Positions 23,558 to 32,631 of a stretch of DNA of 35,644 bases are shown here, piece by piece; positions within the stretch are counted from its first letter, which is position 1, and each line of letters starts with the position of its first letter. The stretch covers positions 1 to 35,644 of the forward strand of contig CAJYQL010000069.1 of assembly GCA_913776965.1 (NCBI GenBank), written 5' to 3'. The notes beneath the pieces were generated by a model. The model saw only the letters and a list, made by a program, of their open reading frames with translations, was not told the origin of the DNA and ran no database searches. Origin of the DNA: an uncultured Xylophilus sp. GTDB lineage: Bacteria; Pseudomonadota; Gammaproteobacteria; Burkholderiales; Burkholderiaceae_C. A program made the position numbers and the translations under genes.

Positions 23558-24838
23558 ATGCCGTTTCCCATGTACCCTGACCTCGTCTCCCTCCTTGCCG
23601 CGGCGCTGTTCGCCGTGGCCCTCGTCCATACCTTCGCTGCCCGGCATCTGGAGCGGCTGTCCCACCGGTACCCGCGCCATGCGGGGCTGTTCCACCTGCT
23701 CGGCGAGGTGGAAGTGGTGTTCGGCTTCTGGGCCATCGTGCTGGTGGCGCTCATGGCGCTGGCGGCCGGCGGCGCGGAAGCGCTCGCCTACGTCGAGTCG
23801 CGCAACTACACCGAGCCGCTGTTCGTCTTCGTGGTGATGGTCATCGCCGCCTCGCGGCCGGTGCTCTGGAGCGCCACTGCCGCCACCCATGCGCTCGCCG
23901 GGCGGATGCGCTGGATGCGCCGGCCCACCGCCATCGCCTGGCTGGGTCTGGCCGTGGTGCCGCTGCTGGGCTCGGCCGTGACCGAGCCGGCGGCGATGAC
24001 CATCGCCGCGCTGATGCTCGCGCCGGTCGTGTTCCGGCGGGCGGTGCCGCCGCTGCCCAAGTACCTGGCGCTGGGCACGCTGTTCGTGAACGTCTCGATC
24101 GGCGGCACGCTGACCGCCTATGCCGCGCCGCCGGTCCTGATGGTGGCCGGCGCGTGGCAATGGGACAGCGCCTTCATGCTGCAGACCTTCGGCTGGAAGG
24201 CGGCGCTGGCGGTGCTGCTCAACGCCTCGCTGGCCACCGCCGTGCTGGCGCGCCACCTGCGCGATCTGCCGGACGGCCCGACCGCACCCAAAGATGTGCG
24301 GCCGCCGGTGCCGGTCGCGGTGGTGGCGGTGCACCTCGCGCTGCTGGCGGCGGTGGTGGTCTTCGCGCACCATCCGGTCGTGTTCATCGGCCTGTTCCTG
24401 CTGTTCGTCGGCTATACCCAGGCCTACAGCCGCCACCAGAGCCCGCTGATCCTGAAGGAGGCGCTGCTGGTCGCCTTCTTCCTGGCGGGCCTGGTGGTGC
24501 TGGGCGGCCTGCAGCGCTGGTGGCTGCAGCCGATCGTCGAGGGCCTGGCGCCGCTCGCGCTGTTTTTCGGCGCGCTGGGCCTGACCGCGATCACCGACAA
24601 CGCCGCGCTCACCTACCTGGGGTCGCTGATCGAGGGGCTGTCCGACCCGGCGCGCTACATGCTGGTGGCCGGTGCGGTCGCCGGCGGCGGCCTGACGGTG
24701 ATCGCCAACGCACCGAACCCCGCCGGGGTCGCGCTGCTCAAGCGGGGCTTTGCCGACGACACGGTCGAGGCGGGCGGCCTGCTGCTCGGTGCGCTCGCGC
24801 CGACCGCGGTCGCGGCGCTGGCCTTCCTGCTGCTCTGA
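23558..24838 (+). CDS. Putative Na+/H+ antiporter-type membrane protein (YhfA-like)
   Basis: A protein of about 426 residues with 11-12 hydrophobic segments. It has two similar halves with polar breaks in the membrane (VTEPAAMTIAALMLAP; then ITDNAALTYLGSLIEGLSD with GGGLTVIANAPNPAG), a pattern of the putative Na+/H+ antiporter family (Pfam PF07399, from memory) within the ion-transporter superfamily. The transported ion is inferred from the family name only. The start is uncertain: ATGs at 23558 and 23570 are both close to the first helix and neither has a strong ribosome site; a longer reading from 23492 adds basic residues. Confidence 0.87.
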   Translation: MPFPMYPDLVSLLAAALFAVALVHTFAARHLERLSHRYPRHAGLFHLLGEVEVVFGFWAIVLVALMALAAGGAEALAYVESRNYTEPLFVFVVMVIAASRPVLWSATAATHALAGRMRWMRRPTAIAWLGLAVVPLLGSAVTEPAAMTIAALMLAPVVFRRAVPPLPKYLALGTLFVNVSIGGTLTAYAAPPVLMVAGAWQWDSAFMLQTFGWKAALAVLLNASLATAVLARHLRDLPDGPTAPKDVRPPVPVAVVAVHLALLAAVVVFAHHPVVFIGLFLLFVGYTQAYSRHQSPLILKEALLVAFFLAGLVVLGGLQRWWLQPIVEGLAPLALFFGALGLTAITDNAALTYLGSLIEGLSDPARYMLVAGAVAGGGLTVIANAPNPAGVALLKRGFADDTVEAGGLLLGALAPTAVAALAFLLL

Positions 24839-25155
24839 GCCGGCTTGGGCGGTCTTTGCAGGCCGGCCGGTCCGCGCGCTTCACGACATGGCAAGGGCGG
24901 CACCGGGTGGCGCCTGCCTTTTCACCGAACTTTCGTAGGTCGGACACCATGCCGTCATTGTTTCGATTGGCGCAATGGTGTGGTGCTTCCGGCGGGCATT
25001 GGGATGCGGAACCGATGCCTCAGCTGGGATTCAGACAGAGACCTCCAGGGAAAACCCGGAGCGACAGTCCCGCCGCCGGCCCCTCGCCGCGGCGGGACCG
25101 TCGTCCGGTCCTCTGTCGGTTTTGTCTTCGCATCACACATAGAAAAGGAATCACC
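24839..25155 (+). other. 317-bp gap upstream of DUF4148 gene with strong hairpins
   Basis: No gene seen. It holds ATTG-gcg-CAAT (24965-24975), an 11-bp inverted repeat that could be an operator; a strong 10-bp hairpin, GTCCCGCCGC/GCGGCGGGAC (25067-25076 with 25089-25098); and beside it GACC/GGTC (25096-25110) followed by a T-rich stretch. The hairpins would lie in the 5' leader of the DUF4148 mRNA. Confidence 0.6.
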
Positions 25156-25482
25156 ATGCGCGCATCCAAGCTCTTCGCCCTCGCCACCCTGGCCGCCACC
25201 GTCAGCATCGGCGCCCACGCCGGCACGTCTTTCGGCGAAGGCGATCCGCAGTCGCAGTTCGCCCAGCCGGTGACCCAGAGCGCCAGCCGCGACACCGTCG
25301 CCGCCGCTGCCGTGCAGGCCAACCGCTACGGCACCAGCGTCGGCGAAGGCGACCGCCTGTCGCAGTTCGCCCAGCATGCCGACGGCGTCACCACCGCGCT
25401 GACCCGCGAGGACGTGCGCAACGACGCGATCCGCGCCGCCCGCGCCGGCCAGATCGAGCACGGCGAAGCCTCGGAAGGCTGA
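25156..25482 (+). CDS. DUF4148 small exported protein with internal duplication
   Basis: A 108-residue protein. A signal peptide spans 1-22 (MRASKLFALATLAATVSIGA, then HA), so it should be periplasmic. The mature part contains a duplicated motif, GTSFGEGDPQSQFAQ at 23-37 and GTSVGEGDRLSQFAQ about 36 residues later, each followed by an Arg-Asp-rich helix; the second helix (TREDVRNDAIRAARAGQIEHGE) is the DUF4148-type motif common in Burkholderiales exported proteins. The ATG follows AAAGGAA at good spacing. It ends in a bidirectional terminator shared with corA. Function is unknown; several relatives are abundant stress- or growth-phase-responsive proteins, which I do not infer here. Confidence 0.82.
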   Translation: MRASKLFALATLAATVSIGAHAGTSFGEGDPQSQFAQPVTQSASRDTVAAAAVQANRYGTSVGEGDRLSQFAQHADGVTTALTREDVRNDAIRAARAGQIEHGEASEG

Positions 25483-25536
25483 TCCGCGCGGCGGTCGCCG
25501 TCCGAGCGGACCGGCGGCCACGCCGCACGAACGAAG

Positions 25537-25561
25537 AAAAAGGGGCCCTCGGGCCCCTTTT
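25537..25561. terminator. Bidirectional intrinsic terminator between DUF4148 gene and corA
   Basis: AAAAA, GGGGCCC, TC, GGGCCCC, TTTT. The 7-bp GC stem has a T-run for both directions and lies between the two convergent genes, so it should stop both transcripts. Confidence 0.92.
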
Positions 25562-25582
25562 GCCGTGGTGCCGGCCCGGCGG

Positions 25583-26686
25583 TCAGCGGGCGGTGCGTTC
25601 CAGGTACTTCTTGCGCCAGAACACCAGGATCAGGATCACCGCGATCGCGCCCATGCTGCTCATTGCCCACCAGAAGCCGTCCTGCTTATGGGTCAGCGGG
25701 ATGAACTCGAAGTTCATGCCGAAGATGCCGGCGATCAGGTTGAGCGGCAGGAAGATCGCGGTCAGCGTCGTCAGCACCCGCATGATGTCGTTGGTGCGGT
25801 TGCTCTGCAGGCTGAAGTGCAGCTGCACCACCGTCTCGGCGCTCTGCTCCAACCGGCGCACGTGGTGCACGACCCGTTCGATGTGCTCCAGCACGTCGCG
25901 GCTGCGCACCTGCAGCAGGTCGTGTTCGCGCTGGGCTGCGGGCGATTCCGCGGCGGGCCAGGTTTCGAGCGTGTCGATCCAGTCCTGGATCGCGGCGCGC
26001 TGGTCCTCGCAGATCTGGTCGAGCTGGTGCAGCGCGAGGCGGGCGTCCAGCAGTGCGCTCCAGTTGTGGAAGCGGGCCTTGGGCTGCAGCAGCGCGGTCT
26101 GCCAGTGGTCGAGCTGGCGGTTGAGTTCGCGCCGCAGTTCCAGATAACCGTCGACCATCTGGTTGATCAGGCGCAGCATCAGGTCGGCCGGGCTGGTCGG
26201 ATGGCGCGCGCCGGTGACGCGGGTCTCGGTGCCGTGGCCGGCGAGCAGCCGCGTGGCGAAGGCGTCGCGCACCGTGCAGGCCTCCGGATGCACCGTCAGC
26301 AGCACGTTCTCGAAGACGGCGAAGCCGACCGGATTGGTGTCGATGCGCCGCAGCACCGGCGGACCGCCGGGCGCCAGCGGCAGGGCGCCGTCGGGCGGGG
26401 CGGCAGTGCTGGTGCCGCTGCGGGCGGCGAGCCGGCGGAACACCAGGATGTCGTACTGCGAGGTGTAGTCGTAGTGAGACGGCAGCTGCGCGTTCAGCAG
26501 GTCGGAGGTGTGCAGGTCCACCAGCTGCACGCCGCAATGCCGCTGCAGCGCCTGCTGGATCTCGGCATGGCGGGCCTCGAATTCCGCGCGGTGGCAGGCG
26601 ATCCACAGGAAGCCGCCGGGCGGCACGGGCGTGGCCAGGTCGTCGGTTTCGGTGACCCGGTGGGCCTGGAGGGCGAAGATGCGCAT
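25583..26686 (-). CDS. corA: CorA-family divalent cation transporter
   Basis: A 367-residue protein of the CorA/ZntB superfamily, forming pentameric Mg2+ or other divalent-metal channels in the inner membrane. The large N-terminal cytoplasmic domain is followed by a long helix rich in Gln, His, Arg and Glu, then TM1 (VLTTLTAIFLPLNLIAGIFG) ending in the hallmark GMN in GMNFEF. TM2 (WWAMSSMGAIAVILILVFW) and a basic end (RKKYLERTAR) follow. Whether the metal is Mg, Co, Ni or Zn cannot be read from sequence. The start is ATG at 26686. Confidence 0.93.
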   Translation of the reverse strand: MRIFALQAHRVTETDDLATPVPPGGFLWIACHRAEFEARHAEIQQALQRHCGVQLVDLHTSDLLNAQLPSHYDYTSQYDILVFRRLAARSGTSTAAPPDGALPLAPGGPPVLRRIDTNPVGFAVFENVLLTVHPEACTVRDAFATRLLAGHGTETRVTGARHPTSPADLMLRLINQMVDGYLELRRELNRQLDHWQTALLQPKARFHNWSALLDARLALHQLDQICEDQRAAIQDWIDTLETWPAAESPAAQREHDLLQVRSRDVLEHIERVVHHVRRLEQSAETVVQLHFSLQSNRTNDIMRVLTTLTAIFLPLNLIAGIFGMNFEFIPLTHKQDGFWWAMSSMGAIAVILILVFWRKKYLERTAR

Positions 26687-26707
26687 CGGCGAATTCTAGG
26701 GAGGAAA

Positions 26708-28017
<1,310 letters not shown>

Positions 28018-28030
28018 CTACACTCGCCGG

Positions 28031-28459
28031 ATGCTCTGGATCAAGTCGCTGCACATCGTCTTCATTGCCAGCTGGTTCGCCGGCTTGTTCTACCTGCCGC
28101 GGATCTTCGTCAACCTGGCGATGGTGCCGGCCGATTCGCATGCCGAGCGCGACCGGCTGCTGCTGATGGCGCGCAAGCTGCTGCGCTTCACCACGCTGCT
28201 GGCGGTGCCCGCGATCGGCTTCGGCGCCTGGCTGTGGATGGGCTACGGCATCGGCCGCGGACCGGGCAACGGCTGGATGCATGCCAAGCTGTTCCTCGTC
28301 GTCCTTGCCGTCGGCTACCACCATGCCTGCGCGGTGCTGCTGCGCAAGTTCGCGGCCGGCCGCAACACCCACGGCGACCGCTGGTACCGCTTCTTCAACG
28401 AGGTGCCGGTGCTGCTGCTGCTGGCGATCGTGGTGCTGGTCGTGGTCAAACCCTTCTGA
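28031..28459 (+). CDS. hemJ: Protoporphyrinogen IX oxidase, HemJ type
   Basis: A 142-residue membrane protein with four hydrophobic segments. It matches the HemJ/UPF0093 pattern: WIKSLHIVFIASWFAGLFYL (His8), LPRIFVNLA, and GWMHAKLFLV (His84, Lys86). HemJ is an oxygen-independent, heme-binding protoporphyrinogen oxidase of the late heme pathway, found in many bacteria lacking HemG/HemY; whether this strain has those is not visible. The position beside hemB supports the call. The VanZ gene begins 10 bp after its stop and may be co-transcribed. A strong terminator lies 43 bp upstream on the same strand. Confidence 0.88.
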   Translation: MLWIKSLHIVFIASWFAGLFYLPRIFVNLAMVPADSHAERDRLLLMARKLLRFTTLLAVPAIGFGAWLWMGYGIGRGPGNGWMHAKLFLVVLAVGYHHACAVLLRKFAAGRNTHGDRWYRFFNEVPVLLLLAIVVLVVVKPF

Positions 28460-28469
28460 GCCGGCGCGC

Positions 28470-29597
28470 GTGGAGCGAGCGCCCGACGCCCAGCGCACCG
28501 CCGCCTGGCCCCTGGCCTGGGCGTACGCCGCGCTGATCGTCTACGCGAGCCTCTATCCCTTCACCGACTGGCGCGACCAGGGCATCCCGCCCTGGTCCTT
28601 CCTCGCCGCGCCGCTGCCGCGCTGGTGGACCGGCTTCGACGTCGCGACCAACATGGTCGGCTACGGCCCGCTCGGCTTCCTGTGGGCGCTGGCGGCGCTG
28701 CGCACCGGCCGGGGCGGCTGGGGCGTGGCCGCGGGCGCCGCGGGCGGGGTGGCGCTGTCGTTCGCGCTCGAGATGGCGCAGAGCTACCTGCCGATGCGCA
28801 TCCCGTCCAACGTCGATTTCGCGCTCAATTCCGGCGGCGCGATCGTCGGGGCGCTGGTCGCCTGGGGCCTGGAGCGGCTGGGCGCGATCGCCCGCTGGAG
28901 CCGGCTGCGCGAGCGCTGGTTCATCCGCGACGCGCGGGGCGCGCTGGTGCTGCTGGCGCTGTGGCCGGTCGCGCTGCTGTTCCCGGTCGCGGTGCCGTTC
29001 GGGCTGGGCCAGGTGCTGGAGCGGCTGGAGGATGCCGTCCTGGTGCTGCTCGACGGCACGCCCTTCCTCGACTGGCTGCCGGTGCGCACCGCCGAGATGG
29101 AGCCGCTGGTGCCGGGCGCCGAGATGCTCTGCGTGGCGCTGGGCCTGGCCGCGCCGTGCCTGATCGCGTTCTCGATCGCCCGCACCGTGCGCCAGCGCAT
29201 CGTGCTGGCGGCCGGGGTGGTCGCGGTCGGCCTGGGCGCGACCGCGCTGTCGTCCGCGCTCAGCTACGGCCCGTCCAACGCCTGGGAATGGATGACGGCG
29301 CCGGCGCTGGTCGGCATCGCCGCGGGACTGGTGCTCGTCGCGCTGGTGCTGCCGGCGCCCCGGCGCGGCGCGGCGGCGCTGGCGCTGCTGGCGATCGCGG
29401 TGCATCTGAACGTGCTGAACGAGGCCCCGACCAGCGCCTATTTCTGGCAGACCCTGCAGACCTGGGAGCAGGGCCGCTTCATCCGCTTCCACGGGCTGGT
29501 GCAGTGGCTCGGCTGGCTGTGGCCCTTCGGCGCGCTGGTCTATGTACTGCTGCGGGTGTCGCGGCGCGACCGCCCGTCCCTAGAATCTTCGCGATGA
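28470..29597 (+). CDS. VanZ-family membrane protein with extra C-terminal membrane region
   Basis: A protein of about 375 residues starting at GTG (28470), because no ATG lies before the first membrane helix; no strong ribosome site is seen. Residues 15-140 contain the VanZ-like core of four helices with PFTDWRDQG, NMVGYGPLGF, SFALEMAQSYLPMR and NVDFALNSGGA. About 220 residues of further hydrophobic segments follow, giving roughly ten helices in all. VanZ itself lowers teicoplanin susceptibility by an unknown mechanism; most VanZ-like proteins are uncharacterised. The stop overlaps the ferredoxin start in ATGA, so the two are translationally coupled. Confidence 0.83.
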   Translation: MERAPDAQRTAAWPLAWAYAALIVYASLYPFTDWRDQGIPPWSFLAAPLPRWWTGFDVATNMVGYGPLGFLWALAALRTGRGGWGVAAGAAGGVALSFALEMAQSYLPMRIPSNVDFALNSGGAIVGALVAWGLERLGAIARWSRLRERWFIRDARGALVLLALWPVALLFPVAVPFGLGQVLERLEDAVLVLLDGTPFLDWLPVRTAEMEPLVPGAEMLCVALGLAAPCLIAFSIARTVRQRIVLAAGVVAVGLGATALSSALSYGPSNAWEWMTAPALVGIAAGLVLVALVLPAPRRGAAALALLAIAVHLNVLNEAPTSAYFWQTLQTWEQGRFIRFHGLVQWLGWLWPFGALVYVLLRVSRRDRPSLESSR

Positions 29598-29962
29598 GCC
29601 CCACCACGCCCGCCGACACCGGCACTCCCGCCGACGCGCCGTACTACGCGCGCCACATCTTCTTCTGCCTGAACGAACGCGCCGGCGGCGAGGACAGCTG
29701 CGCCCTGCACGGCGCCAAGGACGGCTTCGACCGCTGCAAGTCGCGCGTCAAGGCCGCGGGCCTGGCCGGCCAGGGCGGCGTGCGGGTCAACAAGGCCGGC
29801 TGCCTCGACCGCTGCGCCGGCGGTCCGGTGGCGGTGGTCTACCCGGAAGGCACCTGGTACACCTTCGTCGACCAGGACGACATCGACGAGATCGTCGATT
29901 CCCACCTGCAGCGCGGCCAGGTGGTCGAGCGGCTGGTGCTGCCGCCCGACGTCGGCCGCTGA
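29594..29962 (+). CDS. Thioredoxin-like [2Fe-2S] ferredoxin
   Basis: A 122-residue protein. It has the (2Fe-2S) ferredoxin domain typical of small Burkholderiales proteins: ARHIFFCLNERAGGEDSC (C25, C36), FDRCKSRV (C48), then GVRVNKAGCLDRCAGGPVAV (C70, C74) and a conserved YPEGTWYTFV stretch. Four cysteines (25, 36, 70, 74) fit the cluster ligand spacing; C48 is extra. It probably moves single electrons in the cytoplasm; the partner is unknown. It overlaps the VanZ-like gene by 4 bp. A 51-bp repeat separates it from the next hydrolase gene. Confidence 0.9.
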   Translation: MSPTTPADTGTPADAPYYARHIFFCLNERAGGEDSCALHGAKDGFDRCKSRVKAAGLAGQGGVRVNKAGCLDRCAGGPVAVVYPEGTWYTFVDQDDIDEIVDSHLQRGQVVERLVLPPDVGR

Positions 29963-29979
29963 GGCATTTCGCACATCAA

Positions 29980-30030
29980 TCGGCACTTTGCGCAGTTCCC
30001 GCCTGCGCAGTGCGCTATCGAGTCAGTAGC
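29980..30030 (-). repeat. 51-bp dispersed palindromic repeat, copy 4
   Basis: On the minus strand: GCTACTGACTCGATAGC, then CTGCGCAGG, then CTGCGCAAAGTGCCGA. Same length and spacing as the other copies. It ends 5 bp before the alpha/beta hydrolase ATG at 30036, so it occupies the place where the ribosome site would be. Confidence 0.85.
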
Positions 30031-30035
30031 AATCT

Positions 30036-30674
30036 ATGAACGCCCAGACCGAACGACTGCACCTGGCCGGCGCCGCCGGCATCATCGAGACGGCGATCGA
30101 CCGGCCCGCCGCCGACGTGCCTGCGCGCGGCACTGCGGTGATCGCCCATCCGCATCCGCTCTTCGGCGGCACGCTCGACAACAAGGTGGTGCAGACGCTC
30201 GCCCGCGCCTTCGTGCAGTGCGGATGGACCGCGGTGCGCTTCAACTTCCGCGGCGTCGGCGCCAGCGCCGGCACCTACGACGAGGGCCGGGCCGAGGCCG
30301 ACGACCTGCGGGCGGTGATCGCCCAGGCCGCACCCGACGGGCCGCTCGCGCTCGCCGGTTTCTCCTTCGGCTCGGTCGTCATGAGCCACGTGCTGCACGG
30401 CCTGTGGCGGACCCGGCCGGTCGAGAAGATCGTCTTCGTCGGCACCGCTGCCAGCCGCTTCACCGTGGCCGACGTGCCGCCCGAGGCGCACCTGCGCACC
30501 CTGGTGGTCCACGGCGAGGCCGACGACACCGTGCCGCTCGCCGACGCCATGGCCTGGGCGCGGCCGCAGACACTTCCCGTGACAGTCGTGCCCGCGGGCG
30601 GCCATTTTTTCCACGGACAATTGCCGCTGCTCAAGGGCCTGGTGGTGCGCCACCTGCTGTCGCCCGCGGCCTGA
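30036..30674 (+). CDS. Alpha/beta hydrolase
   Basis: A 212-residue serine hydrolase-fold protein. It has AHPHPLFGGTLDNKVV (a known start motif of this group), RFNFRGVGASAG, nucleophile Ser110 in GFSFGS, acid in GEADDTVP (D163 or D164) and His190 in AGGHFF. The substrate is unknown; the family includes esterases and dienelactone-like hydrolases. The 5-bp space between the 51-bp repeat and the ATG leaves no recognisable Shine-Dalgarno, so its start may be weak. The D-Ala-D-Ala carboxypeptidase gene follows after 84 bp. Confidence 0.9.
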   Translation: MNAQTERLHLAGAAGIIETAIDRPAADVPARGTAVIAHPHPLFGGTLDNKVVQTLARAFVQCGWTAVRFNFRGVGASAGTYDEGRAEADDLRAVIAQAAPDGPLALAGFSFGSVVMSHVLHGLWRTRPVEKIVFVGTAASRFTVADVPPEAHLRTLVVHGEADDTVPLADAMAWARPQTLPVTVVPAGGHFFHGQLPLLKGLVVRHLLSPAA

Positions 30675-30758
30675 GGGCCGCCGCGCGCCCTGCGCTCTTT
30701 CCGCCGACGCCCGCCTGTCCGGCCTGCCGCCGTTCCTCCCGCTCTCCTGCCGATTCCC

Positions 30759-31976
30759 ATGAACCGACTCCCGCCGACGCTCCGCGCGCTCGTCCTCTGC
30801 GCGCTGTCCGCCCCCTTCGTCGCCACGCTCCCGGCCGCCGCCCAGGCGCCCCAGCCCGCCGCGGCCCCGGTGGCCACGGCCGTCGCCGCCCCGCAGCCGC
30901 CCGAGATCGCCGCCCGCAGCTACCTGCTGATGGACGTCACCGCCCACCAGATCCTCGCGCAGAAGGACATCGACTCCCCGGTCGAGCCGGCCTCGCTCAC
31001 CAAGCTGATGACCGCCTACCTGGTGTTCGACGCGCTCAAGGCCAAGAAGATCACCCTGCAGCAGACCTTCCCGGTCAGCCAGCGCGCCTGGAAGATGCCG
31101 GGATCGCGCATGTTCATCGACCCGAAGATGCAGGTGCCGGTCGAAGACCTGCTCAAGGGGCTGATCGTGCAGTCGGGCAACGACGCCACCGTCGCGCTCG
31201 CCGAAGGCGTGGGCGGCAGTGTCGAGCGCTTCGTGCAGCTGATGAACGACCAGGCCAAGGTGCTCGGCATGAAGGGCACCACGTACAAGAACCCCGAGGG
31301 CCTGACCGAGGCCGGCCACACCACCACCGCGCGCGACCTGAGTATCCTCGCCACCCGGCTGATGCAGGACTTCCCCGAGTACATCGGCTTCTACGCGATC
31401 AAGCAGTACCGCTATCCCGGCACGCCCGCGGCCAACGGCAACAACCGCAACCTGCTGCTGTTCCGCGACCCGACGGTCGACGGCCTGAAGACCGGCCACA
31501 CCAATGCCGCGGGCTACTGCTTGGTCGCGACCGCCAAGCGCGACTTCCCCAACGTCGGCAGCCGCCGGCTGCTGTCGATCGTGCTGGGCGCGTCCAGCGA
31601 ATCGGCCCGCGCCAACGAGTCGCAGAAGCTGCTCAACTGGGGCTACACCGCCTACGAAGCGGTCAAGCTGTTCAACGCCGGCCAGGCCGTGGTCACGCCG
31701 AACGTCTGGAAGGGCACGGCCAGCACCCTGCCACTCGGCCGCACCGAGCCGATCGTGGTCGCGGTGCCCATCGGCAGCGCCGGGCGCATCAAGACCGACG
31801 TCGCGCGGCCCGACCCGCTGGTCGCGCCGTTCGAGAAGGGCCAGGCGGTCGGCACGCTCAAGGTCAGCGCCGGCGACCAGCCGCTTCTCGAGCTGCCCCT
31901 GGTGGCACTCGAGGCGGTACCGCAGGCCGGCATCTTCGGCCGTGCCTGGGACGCGATCCGCCTCTGGATCAAATAG
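30759..31976 (+). CDS. dacC: D-alanyl-D-alanine carboxypeptidase (PBP5/6, DacC type)
   Basis: A 405-residue low-molecular-mass penicillin-binding protein that trims the terminal D-Ala from peptidoglycan stem peptides. A signal peptide covers about 1-29 (cleavage near PAAAQA). An Ala/Pro-rich linker leads to the transpeptidase-like domain: SLTK (nucleophile S79, K82), SGN (139-141), KTGHT (244-248). The C-terminal beta domain follows and the protein ends in an amphipathic stretch (FGRAWDAIRLWIK), the usual membrane anchor of PBP5/6. It is the last gene before the str operon promoter. The exact paralog name (dacA/dacC) is open. Confidence 0.94.
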   Translation: MNRLPPTLRALVLCALSAPFVATLPAAAQAPQPAAAPVATAVAAPQPPEIAARSYLLMDVTAHQILAQKDIDSPVEPASLTKLMTAYLVFDALKAKKITLQQTFPVSQRAWKMPGSRMFIDPKMQVPVEDLLKGLIVQSGNDATVALAEGVGGSVERFVQLMNDQAKVLGMKGTTYKNPEGLTEAGHTTTARDLSILATRLMQDFPEYIGFYAIKQYRYPGTPAANGNNRNLLLFRDPTVDGLKTGHTNAAGYCLVATAKRDFPNVGSRRLLSIVLGASSESARANESQKLLNWGYTAYEAVKLFNAGQAVVTPNVWKGTASTLPLGRTEPIVVAVPIGSAGRIKTDVARPDPLVAPFEKGQAVGTLKVSAGDQPLLELPLVALEAVPQAGIFGRAWDAIRLWIK

Positions 31977-32003
31977 GCCGGCGCGGGCCGGCAGCGGCCC
32001 CGT

Positions 32004-32033
32004 TTGCCATCGGCGACCGGCCGCTGCTATACT
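32004..32033 (+). promoter_or_regulatory. Sigma70-type promoter of the str operon
   Basis: TTGCCA (32004-32009) and TATACT (32028-32033) with an 18-bp spacer, 71 bp before the rpsL ATG. It is the best promoter seen in the window and fits a strongly expressed ribosomal operon. Confidence 0.85.
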
Positions 32034-32042
32034 GGCGGGCTT

Positions 32043-32099
32043 TTCGGAAAATTTCCGAAGGGTTTCACGTTTTCGCTTTCCAAACGTTTAGGGACGTTT
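32043..32099 (+). promoter_or_regulatory. rpsL leader with two inverted repeats, one holding the ribosome site
   Basis: TTCGGAAA-A-TTTCCGAA is a perfect inverted repeat at 32043-32059, about where transcription should begin. AAACGT/ACGTTT (32082-32099) pair around TTAGGG, the Shine-Dalgarno of rpsL, and a T-run follows. Both are in the expected 5' leader; a role in control is inferred. Confidence 0.6.
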
Positions 32100-32103
32100 T
32101 TTC

Positions 32104-32481
32104 ATGCCAACCATCAACCAGCTCGTGCGTCAGGGCCGCGAGGTCGAAAAGACCAAGTCGAAAAGCCCCGCGATGCAGAACTCGCCCCAGCGTCGTGGCG
32201 TGTGCACCCGCGTGTACACCACGACCCCGAAGAAGCCGAACTCCGCACTGCGGAAGGTCGCCAAGGTCCGCCTGACCAACGGCTTCGAAGTCATTTCCTA
32301 CATCGGCGGCGAAGGCCACAACCTGCAGGAACACAGCGTGGTGCTGGTCCGCGGCGGCCGTGTGAAGGATCTGCCGGGTGTGCGTTACCACATCGTGCGC
32401 GGCTCGCTCGACCTGCAAGGCGTCAAGGATCGCAAGCAGGCACGCTCCAAGTACGGCGCGAAGAAGCCGAAGGCCAAGTAA
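32104..32481 (+). CDS. rpsL: Ribosomal protein S12
   Basis: A 125-residue small-subunit decoding-centre protein. The universal sequence is present: [40 protein letters not shown], and [19 protein letters not shown]. The residues most often changed in streptomycin resistance, K43 and K88, are wild type, so the sequence gives no sign of ribosomal streptomycin resistance. It heads the operon rpsL-rpsG-fusA-tuf, transcribed from the promoter at 32004-32033. The Shine-Dalgarno is the AGGGA inside a small hairpin loop. Confidence 0.98.
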   Translation: MPTINQLVRQGREVEKTKSKSPAMQNSPQRRGVCTRVYTTTPKKPNSALRKVAKVRLTNGFEVISYIGGEGHNLQEHSVVLVRGGRVKDLPGVRYHIVRGSLDLQGVKDRKQARSKYGAKKPKAK

Positions 32482-32513
32482 GCCCTTCCGTTTCCGTCTT
32501 TCGGTGCTGTGAT

Positions 32514-32595
32514 CCGCGTGGCGCGGAGAAGCAGCGTAGTGACCCGATGTCCGGGTCGAGTAAGTGAGAGTCCTGCTGGCTCTCGCGGTGTCCGC
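32514..32595 (+). promoter_or_regulatory. Chain of four hairpins in the rpsL-rpsG gap
   Basis: The 150-bp gap holds CCGCG/CGCGG (32514-32526), GACCCG/CGGGTC (32541-32557), GAGAG..CC/GG..CTCTC (32566-32584) and GCGG/CCGC (32585-32595) in a row. In E. coli, S7 represses its own translation by binding the rpsL-rpsG gap; a similar role here is possible but unproven. Confidence 0.55.
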
Positions 32596-32631
32596 CAGGG
32601 CGCCAACTGAAGCAAATTTTTGAGGTGCAAC

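Noticed and set aside
32104-32481. Streptomycin-resistance mutation in rpsL
   Set aside because: K43 and K88 and their surroundings are wild type.
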